Counted from the first letter of the stretch, positions 41,074 to 51,004 are shown. The stretch: DNA of 64,000 nt from Pseudarthrobacter sp. L1SW (GCF_020809045.1 NZ_CP078079.1:1798001-1862000); one strand, 5' to 3'. Program-made: numbers and translations. The notes: generated from the letters alone by a model not told the origin.

Positions 41074-42588
41074 CTATGCCATCTGCGTGACGTGAAGGTT
41101 GTTGATCGTTGCTGTACCGCCGACGGCGAAGACCCCGAGGTGGGTGCTGTTCTCGGCCGGGAAAATCAGTTCTGTCATGGTGACCTGGCCGCCTTGGGCG
41201 AACACTTCAACGGAGCAGCGGTCAACGACGATGCTGAGGTCGTAGGAACCGGAGGTTGACCGGACGGGCGCGGTGTCGAGGGAGGGAAAGGACTCGTGGA
41301 AGTCAGTCTCCCCGGACTCCCGCCGGTCGATGAACAGTTGGCCTTCGTCCGGGCGGATGCCCACGCGGGTCCCTTTGGCACCGTCGCCCCGCAGGACAAG
41401 TCCGAATTCCTTCGCACTTCCGGGAGCCAGGCTGACGTCGATGCGCTGGACCGTGCCTGCCGCGCCCGGCAGCACCTGTTCGCCGTCGTTGATAGTGGTT
41501 TCCGCAAGTGAGAACGGCTCCTGGGCAGCCAACGCGGTCCAGTCGCCTGCCGGCTGCTGAACCAGTGAGGGATTTCCGTCGATGGTTTGGAGGGAGACTT
41601 CGCGGGCCAGGGTCATGGGGCTACGCCAGGGGGTGGTGGGAATGTGGTTGGCGTATTCCCAGTTGTTCATCCAGCCGATCATGAGGCGGCGGTTGTCCGG
41701 GGCATCGTTGAAGGAGACGGCCGCATAGTAGTCCCGGCCCCAGTCCAGCCATTGGTAGTCGCCCCGTAGGTCAGCGCCGTTAAGGCCTGAGGTCATCGTG
41801 CTCCTGGAAATGAAAGAGGTTCCGTCGAAGTCACCGACGAAGTATTGGCCGGCGGAACCGCGGTTGGGGCCGCCGGGATTGAGGTTGACGGTCAGCACCC
41901 ACTTGGCGTTTTCCGGGTCGCCGTCCACTGGCAGTGGGAAAAGGTCGGGGCATTCCCAAATGCCGCCGGTGGCGTTCGCGGGGCCGAAGGTACTCAGGAA
42001 TTCCCAGATCTTAAGGTCTTCGGACTTGTAGAGCACCACCTTGAAGTCTTTGGCTTCAACGGCGACCATCACCCAGTAACTGCCCTCGCTGCCGTCGTAC
42101 CGTATGACTTTAGGGTCGCGGAAGTCGGCTGACCCGCGGTCAAGTACAGGGTTGTCGGCGTGCTTTGTCCAGGTGTAGCCCCCGTCCAGGCTGTATGCCA
42201 AGGACTGGGCCTGGATCCCCTCGTGCTGCGAGCCCGGTTTGAAGGCGCTGGTGTAAATGGCCACGAGCGGGGCAACGGAACCGGCGCCGAAGCCGCTGGT
42301 GTTGTCCCGGTCATAGACCATGCTCCCGGAGAAGATGTCTTCGTTCTCGTCGCAGGGGATAGCGACGGGATGTTCCGTCCAGGTCAGCAGGTCCGTGGAT
42401 GTCGCGTGTCCCCAGGACATGTTTCCCCAGACGTTGCCCAGCGGGTTGTTCTGGTAATAGAGGTGGTAGACGCCCCCATGGAAAATGAGGCCGTTGGGGT
42501 CATTGAGCCAAGTGTCTCGGGCTGTGTAATGCAGGGCAGGCCTGTAAATGTCGGTCGCTGCTGCATTGTTCGTCGCGAGGGTTTCCAT
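41074..42588 (-). CDS. GH32 beta-fructofuranosidase/levanase-type hydrolase
   Basis: The 504-residue protein carries all GH32 landmarks: nucleophile Asp in DTWLNDPNGLIF, the transition-state Asp in SADFRDPKVIRY and the acid/base Glu in GGIWECPDLFPL, followed by a C-terminal beta-sandwich domain (GSYDLSIVVDRCSVEVFAQG). There is no signal peptide, so it should act inside the cell on imported sucrose or short fructans. It is the last intact gene of a transcript led by the binding protein and two ABC permeases. Confidence 0.94.
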   Translation of the reverse strand: METLATNNAAATDIYRPALHYTARDTWLNDPNGLIFHGGVYHLYYQNNPLGNVWGNMSWGHATSTDLLTWTEHPVAIPCDENEDIFSGSMVYDRDNTSGFGAGSVAPLVAIYTSAFKPGSQHEGIQAQSLAYSLDGGYTWTKHADNPVLDRGSADFRDPKVIRYDGSEGSYWVMVAVEAKDFKVVLYKSEDLKIWEFLSTFGPANATGGIWECPDLFPLPVDGDPENAKWVLTVNLNPGGPNRGSAGQYFVGDFDGTSFISRSTMTSGLNGADLRGDYQWLDWGRDYYAAVSFNDAPDNRRLMIGWMNNWEYANHIPTTPWRSPMTLAREVSLQTIDGNPSLVQQPAGDWTALAAQEPFSLAETTINDGEQVLPGAAGTVQRIDVSLAPGSAKEFGLVLRGDGAKGTRVGIRPDEGQLFIDRRESGETDFHESFPSLDTAPVRSTSGSYDLSIVVDRCSVEVFAQGGQVTMTELIFPAENSTHLGVFAVGGTATINNLHVTQMA

Positions 42589-42607
42589 GAGTTCCTTTCG
42601 AAAGCAG

Positions 42608-43531
42608 TTATTTACTGGCGCCGGCGGTGAGGCCTTCTCGCAGGGTTCGCTGGCCGAAGATAAAGACGACCAGTGCCGGCAGCATGGACAGGATCACGCC
42701 GGCGAGGACCACGGAGATGCTGCCGGTGCCGAGGTTGCCTTGGAGCGTGACCAGGCCGAGGGGAAGGGTGAAGTTCTGTTCGCTGATGGTGAGGATCAGT
42801 GGCCGGAAGAACTCGTTCCAGTGAAAGTTGAAGGCAAGGATCCCGACGATGGCCATGCCGGGGACCGCCAGGGGGACGTAGACCGAACGGAAGATCCGCC
42901 ACGGTCCGGCACCGTCCAGGGCGGCGGCTTCGGCGAAGTCGTTTGGCAGGCCAAGGAAGTACTGGCGCATCAGGAAGGTGCCGAACGCTGTGGGAATGGC
43001 CGGCAGGATCAGGGCCAGCAGGGTGTCGGACAGGCCCATGCCCCGGATCAGCATGAACACCGGCACGATGGTGACCTGCACCGGGACCATCATGGTGGCC
43101 AGCACCAGCGAGAAGATGGCGTTCTTGCCGCGGAAGTCCAGGCGGGCGAAGGCGTACCCGGCCAGGGTGGCGGACGCCATCTGGCCAAACGCGATCAGCC
43201 CGGTCACCAGGGCGCTGTTCAGGACCAGGAGACCGACGTTGATCTGCTTGAACACCTCCTGGTAGGCGGTGAAGTCAGGGTTGATGGGCAGGAACGACGG
43301 CGGCAGGTTGAACGATTCCGACGGCGTCCGCAGCGAGGTGGACAAGGTCCACAGGACAGGGCCGAGGGTCAGCGCCGCCGCCAGGGCCAACGCCGCGTAT
43401 CTGCCGACGGTGCCGGCTGCGGGCAGGCGGCGTGTGCGGGAGGGCCTACGGGTGGCGGGCGGTTCGGCGGTGGAACCGGAATGCTTGCCGGTCCCGGTCT
43501 GCAGAGTCTGGCTGGACATGGGGGACCTCAC
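42608..43531 (-). CDS. ABC sugar transporter permease (MalG-like)
   Basis: The 307-residue protein has about six membrane segments and the EAA loop EAAALDGAGPWRIFRSVYVP that contacts the ATPase. An extended polar N-terminus of about 45 residues precedes the first segment. It overlaps the other permease gene by four bases. No ATPase gene is present in the module, as usual for actinobacterial CUT1 systems that share MsiK. Confidence 0.92.
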   Translation of the reverse strand: MRSPMSSQTLQTGTGKHSGSTAEPPATRRPSRTRRLPAAGTVGRYAALALAAALTLGPVLWTLSTSLRTPSESFNLPPSFLPINPDFTAYQEVFKQINVGLLVLNSALVTGLIAFGQMASATLAGYAFARLDFRGKNAIFSLVLATMMVPVQVTIVPVFMLIRGMGLSDTLLALILPAIPTAFGTFLMRQYFLGLPNDFAEAAALDGAGPWRIFRSVYVPLAVPGMAIVGILAFNFHWNEFFRPLILTISEQNFTLPLGLVTLQGNLGTGSISVVLAGVILSMLPALVVFIFGQRTLREGLTAGASK

Positions 43532-44457
43532 TGGTAGAAGACGAAGCGGCGGCTAAGGCGGAATTGCAGGGCAGTGACGGCAAGGATCAGCACGGTGAGG
43601 ACCAGGCCAATGGCGGAGGCTTTGCCGAACTCAAGCTGCTGGAAGGCGGATTCAAAAATCACCATGACGGCGGTCCGGGTGGAATCGCCGGGACCGCCGT
43701 TGGTCAGGACGTACGTCTGGTCGAAGACCTGCAGGGCACTGATGATGGCCATGACGGAAGCCACGAGCACCGTGGGGCTGATCAGCGGAAGAGTCACATT
43801 GCTGAACTGTTTCCAGCCCGTGGCGCCATCCAGGTTGGCTGCTTCGTGCAGTTCTTTCGGGATGTTGGTGAGGGCGCCGAGGAAGAGCAGGAAGGAGAAC
43901 CCGAAGTTTTGCCAGACGTAGACCAGGACAACGACGGCGGCGGACGCCGCGGGACTTGTCAGCCAGGGCACAGCGGGGATCCCGACGAGCGAGAGGAGCC
44001 AGTTCACGACGCCGAACTGTTCGTTGAACATGTAGCGCATGAAGATGGACACCGACGCGGCGGACAGGACCAGGGGGAAGAAGAAGGTGGAGCGGAGGAA
44101 TACCCTCAGCCAGGACGGCATCCTTGCCTGCAGCATGGAGGCCAGGCCAAGGGCGATGCCCAGTTGAAGGATTACCGCCATGACTACGAACCCAATGGTG
44201 TTCAGGAAGGACACGCGGACGGTGGGGTCCTGTGCCAGTGAGGCGAAGTTGGCGAAGCCGACGAATTGCGGCGCGGAAATGATGTCCCAGCGGAAGAACG
44301 CAAGGACCAGTGAAGCGATGATCGGCAGGAAGGTGAACAGGGCCATGCCGAGCACTGTGGGTGCCAGGAAGATCCGTGCCAGCCATCGCTCAACAAAGGA
44401 GCGGCGCACGGCCGGTGGTTTCACTGTTTGCCGTGGGGCGGTGGAAGTGGTGGTCAT
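43528..44457 (-). CDS. ABC sugar transporter permease (MalF-like)
   Basis: The 309-residue protein has six membrane segments and the EAA loop HEAANLDGATGWKQFSNVTL. The start region APTVLGMALFTFLPIIASLV is typical of CUT1 permeases. It overlaps neighbours on both sides by four bases, giving a coupled binding protein-permease-permease unit. Confidence 0.92.
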   Translation of the reverse strand: MTTTSTAPRQTVKPPAVRRSFVERWLARIFLAPTVLGMALFTFLPIIASLVLAFFRWDIISAPQFVGFANFASLAQDPTVRVSFLNTIGFVVMAVILQLGIALGLASMLQARMPSWLRVFLRSTFFFPLVLSAASVSIFMRYMFNEQFGVVNWLLSLVGIPAVPWLTSPAASAAVVVLVYVWQNFGFSFLLFLGALTNIPKELHEAANLDGATGWKQFSNVTLPLISPTVLVASVMAIISALQVFDQTYVLTNGGPGDSTRTAVMVIFESAFQQLEFGKASAIGLVLTVLILAVTALQFRLSRRFVFYQ

Positions 44458-45914
44458 GAGCTCCTCCTCAGAGCCAGTTCAAGGTCGCGCTGCAGGTTGC
44501 CCATCGCTGTCCGTACATCGGCGGAGCTGCCGCTGACGGCGGTGGAGACGTTTTTCATCAGGGCAGTTTCGACGGCGGCCTGCTGTGGCGGGGCGGGGAT
44601 CGGGCCGGAGGTGGGGAACCTGTCCAGGGTGTCGTAGAAGACTTTCCAGTGCCGCGGCCCGGTGGCGGCGTAGAAGGACTCGTTGACCATCGAGCGGCGG
44701 GTGGGTGTGGTGTTCGGCTTGGGAATGGCCAGTTGCATCGCTTCGCGGCTGGAGCAGAACTTCACCCATTCCCATGCCGCGTCCTTGTCTTTCGCGGTGC
44801 GCATGATCGCGTAGCCGGCGGCCCCGAACTGATGCCGCTGGGTCCGCCAGCGGGGGAAGAACTGCACGTCGAATTGATCGGCGGTCATCCCGGCCTCGTG
44901 CAGGCCCTGCGCCCAGTAGCCGCCTGCGGGCGTGGTGCCGATGCGGTTGTTGCCGAAGAGACCGACCAGGGCGTTGCCGCCCCCGGATTCGGGACGCACG
45001 CCGAGTCCTTCGGCTACCAGTTCGCGCAGGTAATCGAAGGTCTCGAGAACCCGCCCGTCCTCGGCGTTGGGAGCCAGCCATTGATATCCGCCGCCGCGGG
45101 TGCCGCGGGCTGGATCGTTGGGGTAGAAGCGGTCCCAAAGCCAGTCCCCGCCGGGAGCCTTCGTTTCGGACAGGAAGCTGGTGTCGTTGGCGTAAAGCCA
45201 GGGCACAACCCCGCCGAAAAGCCGGTTGGTCCAGTAGTACGGGGTGAAATCAGCCGGGCGGGCCTTGCGGAGGGCGCGCAGGGTGGCGCTGAAGTCGTCC
45301 TTCGTCCAGTCGTCCTTTGGCCGGTCAAGCCCGGCTTGAGCGAAGGTGGTGGTATTCAGGTACATGTTCGCCGCGTTCCAGTCCAGGGGAAGCTGGTACA
45401 GGCTTCCCTGGTACATGAAGGCTTCCAGCAGGCTGGGATGAACGTCGTCAAAGTAATCGATCATCGCTGCCGCGTCCCGGCGGACATAACCGTCCAGGGG
45501 CTCAGCGAGCTTGTCGGCAAACAGCTGGGCGCCTTCGGTGGCGACATAGACGACATCCGGCGGCGTTCCCGCGGCCACCATGGTGAGGATCTTGGAAAAG
45601 AAGTCTTTCCAGTCCGCCCCCTGGATAGCTTGCAGCTGCACCGGGATATCGGGGTGGGCGGCGGTGAAGGCCTGGATCAGGCCCTGGCGTCCCGCGGCGT
45701 CCGCTGCCGTCCCCAGGATGGCGATGTTCAGTGCCTTGCTGCCGCGGCCCGGGATGTCGGTTCCGGTCAGTCGGGGCCAGGCCCCCACGGTGGCTCCTGC
45801 CACGGCGAGCCCGGTCAGGCCCAGCATGGAACGGCGGGTGAGTTGTGAGAGTTTGCTGCTGGACCGCAGCGAATGCGAAGGGGCTGGTTGCCCCGGTGTC
45901 TTTTCAGACGTCAT
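44454..45914 (-). CDS. Extracellular sugar-binding protein with Tat-type signal
   Basis: The 486-residue protein begins with a polar stretch and a twin-arginine motif (TRRSMLGLTGLAVAGA), suggesting Tat export. The mature part fits the CUT1 solute-binding fold: IQAFTAAHPDIPVQLQAIQG, ILTMVAAGTPPDVVYV and LPLDWNAANMYLNT. No lipobox Cys is visible after the signal, so how it is held at the surface is unclear. It probably binds fructo-oligosaccharides. LacI-type operators lie just upstream. Confidence 0.88.
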   Translation of the reverse strand: MTSEKTPGQPAPSHSLRSSSKLSQLTRRSMLGLTGLAVAGATVGAWPRLTGTDIPGRGSKALNIAILGTAADAAGRQGLIQAFTAAHPDIPVQLQAIQGADWKDFFSKILTMVAAGTPPDVVYVATEGAQLFADKLAEPLDGYVRRDAAAMIDYFDDVHPSLLEAFMYQGSLYQLPLDWNAANMYLNTTTFAQAGLDRPKDDWTKDDFSATLRALRKARPADFTPYYWTNRLFGGVVPWLYANDTSFLSETKAPGGDWLWDRFYPNDPARGTRGGGYQWLAPNAEDGRVLETFDYLRELVAEGLGVRPESGGGNALVGLFGNNRIGTTPAGGYWAQGLHEAGMTADQFDVQFFPRWRTQRHQFGAAGYAIMRTAKDKDAAWEWVKFCSSREAMQLAIPKPNTTPTRRSMVNESFYAATGPRHWKVFYDTLDRFPTSGPIPAPPQQAAVETALMKNVSTAVSGSSADVRTAMGNLQRDLELALRRSS

Positions 45915-45927
45915 TGTCGGCTCCTCC

Positions 45928-45971
45928 TAACACGTGTTAAGTAGGTTAGGAGACGCACCTAACACGTGTCA
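45928..45971. promoter_or_regulatory. Two LacI-type operators before the fructan operon
   Basis: TAACACGTGTTA (45928-45939) is a perfect palindrome and TAACACGTGTCA (45960-45971) differs at one base. Their starts are 32 bp apart, upstream of the binding-protein gene and downstream of the lacI gene. Confidence 0.75.
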
Positions 45972-46117
45972 AGAACTATTTCGAGCGGTCACTGCCGGCG
46001 ACGCAGACGGAAGGAAATCAGGGCAACAGCCTTACCTGGGGACTGCGGAGACAGATCGAACGTCCCGCCGAAGCGGGGTACCGGGCATCGGCCGCGACGC
46101 TTGGGAAATGCGGCCGA

Positions 46118-47161
46118 TCAGGAAGCCGGGGGAGCGCCGGTGGATGCCCGGTGGATGACCTGGCAAGGTACCAGCACGGTTTCGCCCCGAGGCATCTCTG
46201 CAGCGGGCGTTTTTCCTTCAACCTCGTCCAAAAGCATGGTCATCGCCGTAGCCCCGATTTCGGCGTGCGGAAGTGCCACGGTGGTGAGGGCGGGAACGAG
46301 GTTGGCGGCCACGTTCTGCTGATCGTCGTATCCCACCACGGACAGATCCTGCGGTACCCGCAGTCCTGCGGCGGCGGCGTACAACAAGACGCCGGTGGCC
46401 ACCCTGTCGTTGGAGCATATGATCGCCGTCGGCCGGTCTCCGCCGCCCAGCACAGCGGACGCGGCCCGGTAGCCGTCATCGATGTCCCAGCCGGCGAGGT
46501 GGACGTCTTGTTGCTCGCGGCCTAGTCCCGCTTCTTCCATGGCCTCGCGGTAACCCTGTTCGCGCTGCGGGGCGGCGGGGGAGCTGAGAGTCCCGGTCAA
46601 CAGGGTGATGCGACGGTGGCCCAGGTCGATCAACAGTTGGGCGGCTGCACGCCCGCCGTCGACCTCTGCGGGTATGACCGAGCCGAACGGGGAGGCGGCA
46701 TCGGTGCAATTGGCAAGTATCGCCGGCAAGGTGCGCATCGTGGCCGGGGTGGTCACTTCGCGCAGGCTGCCGGTGGCGTACATGATGCCGTCCACCTGCC
46801 GGTGCGCGAGTTGCTGCGCTGCAGTGCTTTCGCGCGACACGTCATGCTCTGAATCTACAACCAGAACCATGTACCCACGGGCCAGGGCCGTGCGTGAAGC
46901 GCCGCTGATCAGCCGGCCGGCGAAGGGGCTGGTGACGATATCGTCTGTGATGACTCCAATAGTCGACGTCTGTTGATTTCGCAGACTCAAGGCAACCGAA
47001 TTGGGCGTGTAATCCAGTTCCGCGGCAGCGCGGAGGACGCGCTGCTGTCGTTCCAGGGTGACGTTGCCATCGGCCCTGCCGTTAAGCACCAGCGATACAG
47101 CGCTACGGGACACTCCTGCCCGTCGTGCGACATCCAGTGCCGTAGCTTTACGTTTGATCAT
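46118..47161 (-). CDS. LacI-family repressor of the fructan module
   Basis: The 347-residue protein begins with the LacI DNA-binding domain (TALDVARRAGVSRSAVSLVL, then the hinge LDYTPNSVALSLR) and continues with a periplasmic-binding-like effector domain (GVITDDIVTSPFAG and LSVVGYDDQQN). ATG 47161 is preceded by AAGGGGGA; the frame opens further upstream without a good start. It most likely binds the palindromes at 45928-45971 and is released by a fructose-derived ligand. Confidence 0.92.
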   Translation of the reverse strand: MIKRKATALDVARRAGVSRSAVSLVLNGRADGNVTLERQQRVLRAAAELDYTPNSVALSLRNQQTSTIGVITDDIVTSPFAGRLISGASRTALARGYMVLVVDSEHDVSRESTAAQQLAHRQVDGIMYATGSLREVTTPATMRTLPAILANCTDAASPFGSVIPAEVDGGRAAAQLLIDLGHRRITLLTGTLSSPAAPQREQGYREAMEEAGLGREQQDVHLAGWDIDDGYRAASAVLGGGDRPTAIICSNDRVATGVLLYAAAAGLRVPQDLSVVGYDDQQNVAANLVPALTTVALPHAEIGATAMTMLLDEVEGKTPAAEMPRGETVLVPCQVIHRASTGAPPAS

Positions 47162-47193
47162 GCCGGTCCCCCTTGCTTTCCCAATAGCATAGC

Positions 47194-47205
47194 TAACTCG
47201 TGTGA
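47194..47205. promoter_or_regulatory. Possible LacI autoregulatory site
   Basis: TAACTCGTGTGA matches the operator TAACACGTGTTA at 10 of 12 positions and lies 33 bp before the lacI start. Confidence 0.45.
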
Positions 47206-47944
47206 GGTTGGGGGTCTGCGCCGTTACCCCACGAGCAGCTTCCCTGCCCAAAACCAGCCAGTATGGCCGCTAGAACGTGTTCTCGGCTCTAAACGACCCA
47301 CCAGTCGGATCGGCCAGAATCCTCGGGACGAAACCCGGAACGGCACCAGTCGCTGTCATCCCCAAAATCCTGGAACGTGCAGGAGACCTGAAGCTTTGGC
47401 GGTCAGTGCAGCAAATCCGGGTAGCTTCAACGTGATCGAAGTCGAAGGAACTGGCGGCTATTGACTACCTCGAGAAGTTCAAACGCGTGGCTCCGCCGTG
47501 GGATCTAGCCCTAAGCACCCCTGCCGCGGCCGCTCCCAAAACGCCGATAATAGTGACTCCGTCGACCTGATTAGGCTCGGACAAGCGGGCGGTGGCGACT
47601 CTATTCTGTCAACAGTTGGGGTCAATTCGGGTTATCCAAGGCTGAAGGTCGGGAGCCGTTGGGGAGCTCCTATAGCAGCAGCGGCGGATAACTCATAGGA
47701 ATTATCCCCGTGTGGGTACGGCGGCAGGACTCAGCCTCTCACCGGACCCAGATCTAAGTCCACTATTTCTGTGCCCAAGCCAAGACGCCCTGTGTCAGTT
47801 TTGGGTGTAGCTTTGCCGCCTATCAGGCGCCGCCGACGGTTAGTTACCTGTCGGCCCGCCTTGGTTTTTGTTCGGCGTCCTGACCAAGTCACGTTGGGCC
47901 CCGGGAAATCATGTCAAGCTGCCCGCCTGGGTTGTTTCGTGGAA
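47206..47944. other. Gene-free stretch
   Basis: No frame on either strand shows a supported start or a recognisable protein. It lies between the lacI promoter region and a decayed transposase. Confidence 0.4.
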
Positions 47945-49139
47945 TCATTTGGTTTTGCCCGGATGGCGGGTTGGGGTTTGGTGCCCTGCTTCGCGGTGGT
48001 CAGGGTCAGTAGCTCCGTGAAGAGGGCCTGGATTTGGCGTTGGATGCGGCCGGGTTAGAGACTTGTTTTCGCGTTTCAGACGGGTTTTGAGGGTCTTGAT
48101 GATGGTGCCGGTGTTGGCCAGGACGCGCTGGTAAGGGGTCGCGGGCTTATCGTAGGTCTTGGTGATCTTCGCGCCGTTCCGGACTTTCGCGAGGAGTTTT
48201 TGCTTGGGTCCGAAGTGGTTGGTCAGCAGCCGCTGAAGCGCCCAGCTCCGGTTGAGCAGCTCCAGCTCGCCGGGTGTGTCGTAGCGGTGATAGCCGACAG
48301 TCTGGCGAACGATGTGCCAGTTCTTCTGCTCGACATGGGGCCGTCGTTCTTGTTCCCGGACCGGGACCTGGTGAAGGTCAGTTTCTCCTGCTCGCACCAG
48401 CGGAAGAGCTCCCGGTTGATGAACTCAGAACCGTTGTCCGAACCGATCCCGAGGATAGGGAACGGGAACGCGGCAGTGGGCGTCTTTGATCCGCCGCGAA
48501 AACCCATTTTTGGGCCTTGTTCCGCACCGAGCGGGTTTCCGTCCAGCCGGTCGCAATGTCGGTGATATCAAGGGTGAACAGAACTCACCCTGGTTATTGC
48601 CGCCCTCGTGGCCGACCAGATCGATCTCCACGAACCCGGGCACCCCTCGTTCCACTCGGCCCAGGTCCGGATCGGCATCGAGTCTTTCAGCAGTGTTCCG
48701 GGCTTGGTGTGGGACCGGCCGCGGGGCTCCAGTTTCGCCCGGTCGGCCTTGAGCCTGCGGTCGATGGTCGCTGGGGAGATCGTCAGCAGCTGCGCGGCCG
48801 TGCCGGCATCAATGTTCAGCTCCTTGAACCGCCGCAGGCGCGGCACCAGGTCCGGCAACGCTGCCGCGGGGAGCCGCCCGCACGGCTTTCCTGCACCGCC
48901 CAGCAGAACCGCAACGCCTCGACCACCGGCTCCCGGTAAAGCGGCGGCCGGGGCGTCCTGGCCCGCACGGGTTTCAGTACCAGTACCTGCCGCAGGGCCT
49001 TGCGGGCGTGGTCGCGGTGCCATCCAGTCGTCGCACACAGCTCATCCAGAATCTGCTTCTTCCCGGCCCGGTCCGTCCGGGCATAGCGGGTGGCGATGAC
49101 CTTCGTGACAGCCCTGCGTTCACTCGTCGAAAGCTCCAT
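47945..49139 (-). pseudogene. Integrase-core transposase with several frameshifts
   Basis: Pieces in at least four minus-strand frames line up in order: MELSTSERRAVTKVIATRYA, then RRFKELNIDAGTAAQLLTIS, FVEIDLVGHEGGNNQGEFC, FPILGIGSDNGSEFINREL, HVEQKNWHIVRQTVGYHRYD and NHFGPKQKLLAKV. Together they form an integrase-core DDE transposase of a type widespread in actinobacteria. Multiple indels make it non-functional. I see no clear terminal repeats. Confidence 0.8.
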
Positions 49140-49336
49140 GGCTCGCAATGCCGACGCGGCCGAGACCGCCCCGGCGGACACGCCGCTACGCGGGCATTCT
49201 CAAATGATTCTTCGAATACCGCTGCGCGAGCATCTTTGATGAGTCAACGCGGGGCCTAGACCGCGGACAGACGTTGCCCTATGGTTGGGGCATCAACGGT
49301 CCTTGGCCGGGTGGCGCTCCACCCGGGAGGTGCATC

Positions 49337-49927
49337 ATGGCTATCATTTCATCCGGTTTCCGTGGACGGCGGTCCGAGAATCCCGCCCTGCCTCCCGGGC
49401 AGCATGAAACGGCGGATTTTCCTGTGCTCACGGCGGGGCCTGCCCCCCTTATCCGTATTGACGATTGGGAGTTTTTCATTGCCGTGGAGACCGGCTGGCG
49501 GCTCTCTTGGTCCTGGGACGAATTTATGGCTTTGCCGCAGGAGGAAATCACTACGGACATTCACTGTGTGACCAGCTGGTCAAAGCTGGGAACAGTGTGG
49601 CGTGGCGTTTCGGTGGACACGCTTTTCGAAGACGTCGAAAGCACCAGTGATTTCGCTACGGCCTATTCCTTCGGCGGTTACACAACCAATGTTCCTCTGT
49701 GGGACCTCCTGGGCGGCAAGGCGTGGGTGGTCTGGGAATTCGATGGCAAGCCTCTCGAACGCGCCCACGGGGGCCCGGCACGGCTTTTGGTGCCGCATCT
49801 GTATTTCTGGAAAAGCGCCAAATGGATACGCGGTCTGGAGCTGATGGGGGAGGACCTGCCCGGTTTCTGGGAATCGAATGGCTACCATCTTCACGGGAAC
49901 CCGTGGCGCGAGGAGCGGTACTCATGA
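49337..49927 (+). CDS. Sulfite-oxidase-like molybdopterin oxidoreductase
   Basis: The 196-residue protein has the SUOX-fold features ITTDIHCVTSWSKLGTVWRG, with the Cys that should ligate molybdenum, and HGGPARLLVPHLYFWKSAKW. It is a short form without cytochrome or dimerisation domains and has no signal peptide, so it is likely cytoplasmic. GGGAGGTG precedes ATG 49337; the frame is open further upstream. The two following genes encode a flavin reductase and a zinc-ribbon protein, probably its electron partner and an accessory protein. Confidence 0.85.
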   Translation: MAIISSGFRGRRSENPALPPGQHETADFPVLTAGPAPLIRIDDWEFFIAVETGWRLSWSWDEFMALPQEEITTDIHCVTSWSKLGTVWRGVSVDTLFEDVESTSDFATAYSFGGYTTNVPLWDLLGGKAWVVWEFDGKPLERAHGGPARLLVPHLYFWKSAKWIRGLELMGEDLPGFWESNGYHLHGNPWREERYS

Positions 49928-49937
49928 GGCGCGTGCC

Positions 49938-50672
49938 GTGAGCAGCCAGTGGCAGGTCGCCGAAGTGGTGGGCGGGTTCCCGGAAAATGCCACTGCCCGG
50001 ACCATTACCCTGCGTGTGGATGGTTTGACGGGACACTTGGCCGGCCAGCACATCGACATCCGCCTCACCGCCGAGGACGGGTACGCCGCAATCCGCTCTT
50101 ACTCCGTGGCATCGGCAGGTATGGATGAGCATCTGGACATCACCGTTGACGAGCTGCCCGACGGCGAAGTCTCACCGTATTTGGTCCGGGACCTGGCCGT
50201 CGGGGACAGGCTGGAAATCCGCGGGCCGGTGGGCGGCTGGTTTGTCTGGAGGCCCAGTAACGCGAATCCTGTACAGCTGATCGGGGGAGGGTCAGGTGTG
50301 GTGCCGCTGATGTCGATGATCCGCGCCCATCAGGTTTCCACCAGCGAGTCTCCTTTCAGGTTGCTCTATTCCCTCAAGTCACCTGAGACCTCGTTATACA
50401 GCGAGGAGCTGCGTCGCTTGGACCGGGAATCGGACAAGCTGATGGTCGACTATGTCTATACGCGGTTGGCCCCGGAAGGCTGGCCGGCCCCGCCGGGGCG
50501 CCTTACGTCGGATACGCTTCTGCGCAAGATCTTCCCGGCTGAGGAGAATCCGGATGTATTCATCTGCGGCCAAACGGTTTTCGTGGAGACCGTTGCGGAC
50601 TGGCTGGTGAAGGCCGGCTACCCGGTGGCGTCGGTAAAGACCGAACGGTTTGGCGGGACGGGAGGCATCTGA
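49938..50672 (+). CDS. Ferredoxin-reductase-type FAD/NAD(P)-binding protein
   Basis: The 244-residue protein has a FAD-binding barrel (HIDIRLTAEDGYAAIRSYS, with the R-x-Y-S flavin motif) and an NAD-binding lobe (IGGGSGVVPLMSMIRAH and PDVFICGQTVFVETVADWL). The iron-sulfur domain found in many relatives is absent. GTG 49938 lies 11 bp after the stop of the sulfite-oxidase-like gene, so the two are probably cotranslated and this protein supplies electrons to the molybdenum enzyme. Confidence 0.87.
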   Translation: MSSQWQVAEVVGGFPENATARTITLRVDGLTGHLAGQHIDIRLTAEDGYAAIRSYSVASAGMDEHLDITVDELPDGEVSPYLVRDLAVGDRLEIRGPVGGWFVWRPSNANPVQLIGGGSGVVPLMSMIRAHQVSTSESPFRLLYSLKSPETSLYSEELRRLDRESDKLMVDYVYTRLAPEGWPAPPGRLTSDTLLRKIFPAEENPDVFICGQTVFVETVADWLVKAGYPVASVKTERFGGTGGI

Positions 50673-51004
50673 TGAACGGCGCGGACGATTTCGCTGTCCC
50701 CGACCCGGGCGACCAAGATATTGCAGCATCACCCCATGATCCGATTCCGTATCTGGACGGTAACGCAACGGCCGGGGCACTGTCGGAAGTGTTCCGCGTC
50801 GACATCATCGCGGCGCTCGGACGCTGCAGGCATTGCGGTTCAGTCAGGGCTTTTGGCGAGGCAATGGTGTTCGCCGACGCGCCCGGCATTGTGGTGCGCT
50901 GCCGCAACTGCCAGGGCGTGCTGCTGAGGCTGGTGGAAACACCAACCCAGTACTGGTTGGATCTGAGCGGCCTTAGCTACCTGGAGATCAACCGCGAGGA
51001 ATAG
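50672..51004 (+). CDS. DUF6510 zinc-ribbon protein
   Basis: The 110-residue protein has YLDGNATAGALSEVFRVDI and a zinc ribbon with CRHC and CRNC pairs, as in DUF6510. Such genes regularly follow sulfite-oxidase-like and flavin reductase genes in actinobacteria, which is the context here. Function unknown. It overlaps the preceding stop (TGATG). Confidence 0.8.
   Translation: MNGADDFAVPDPGDQDIAASPHDPIPYLDGNATAGALSEVFRVDIIAALGRCRHCGSVRAFGEAMVFADAPGIVVRCRNCQGVLLRLVETPTQYWLDLSGLSYLEINREE

Noticed and set aside
42548..45848. Several long plus-strand frames of 250 to 400 codons
   Set aside because: They mirror the ABC permease and binding-protein genes on the minus strand and show unnatural Gly, Gln and His-rich composition.
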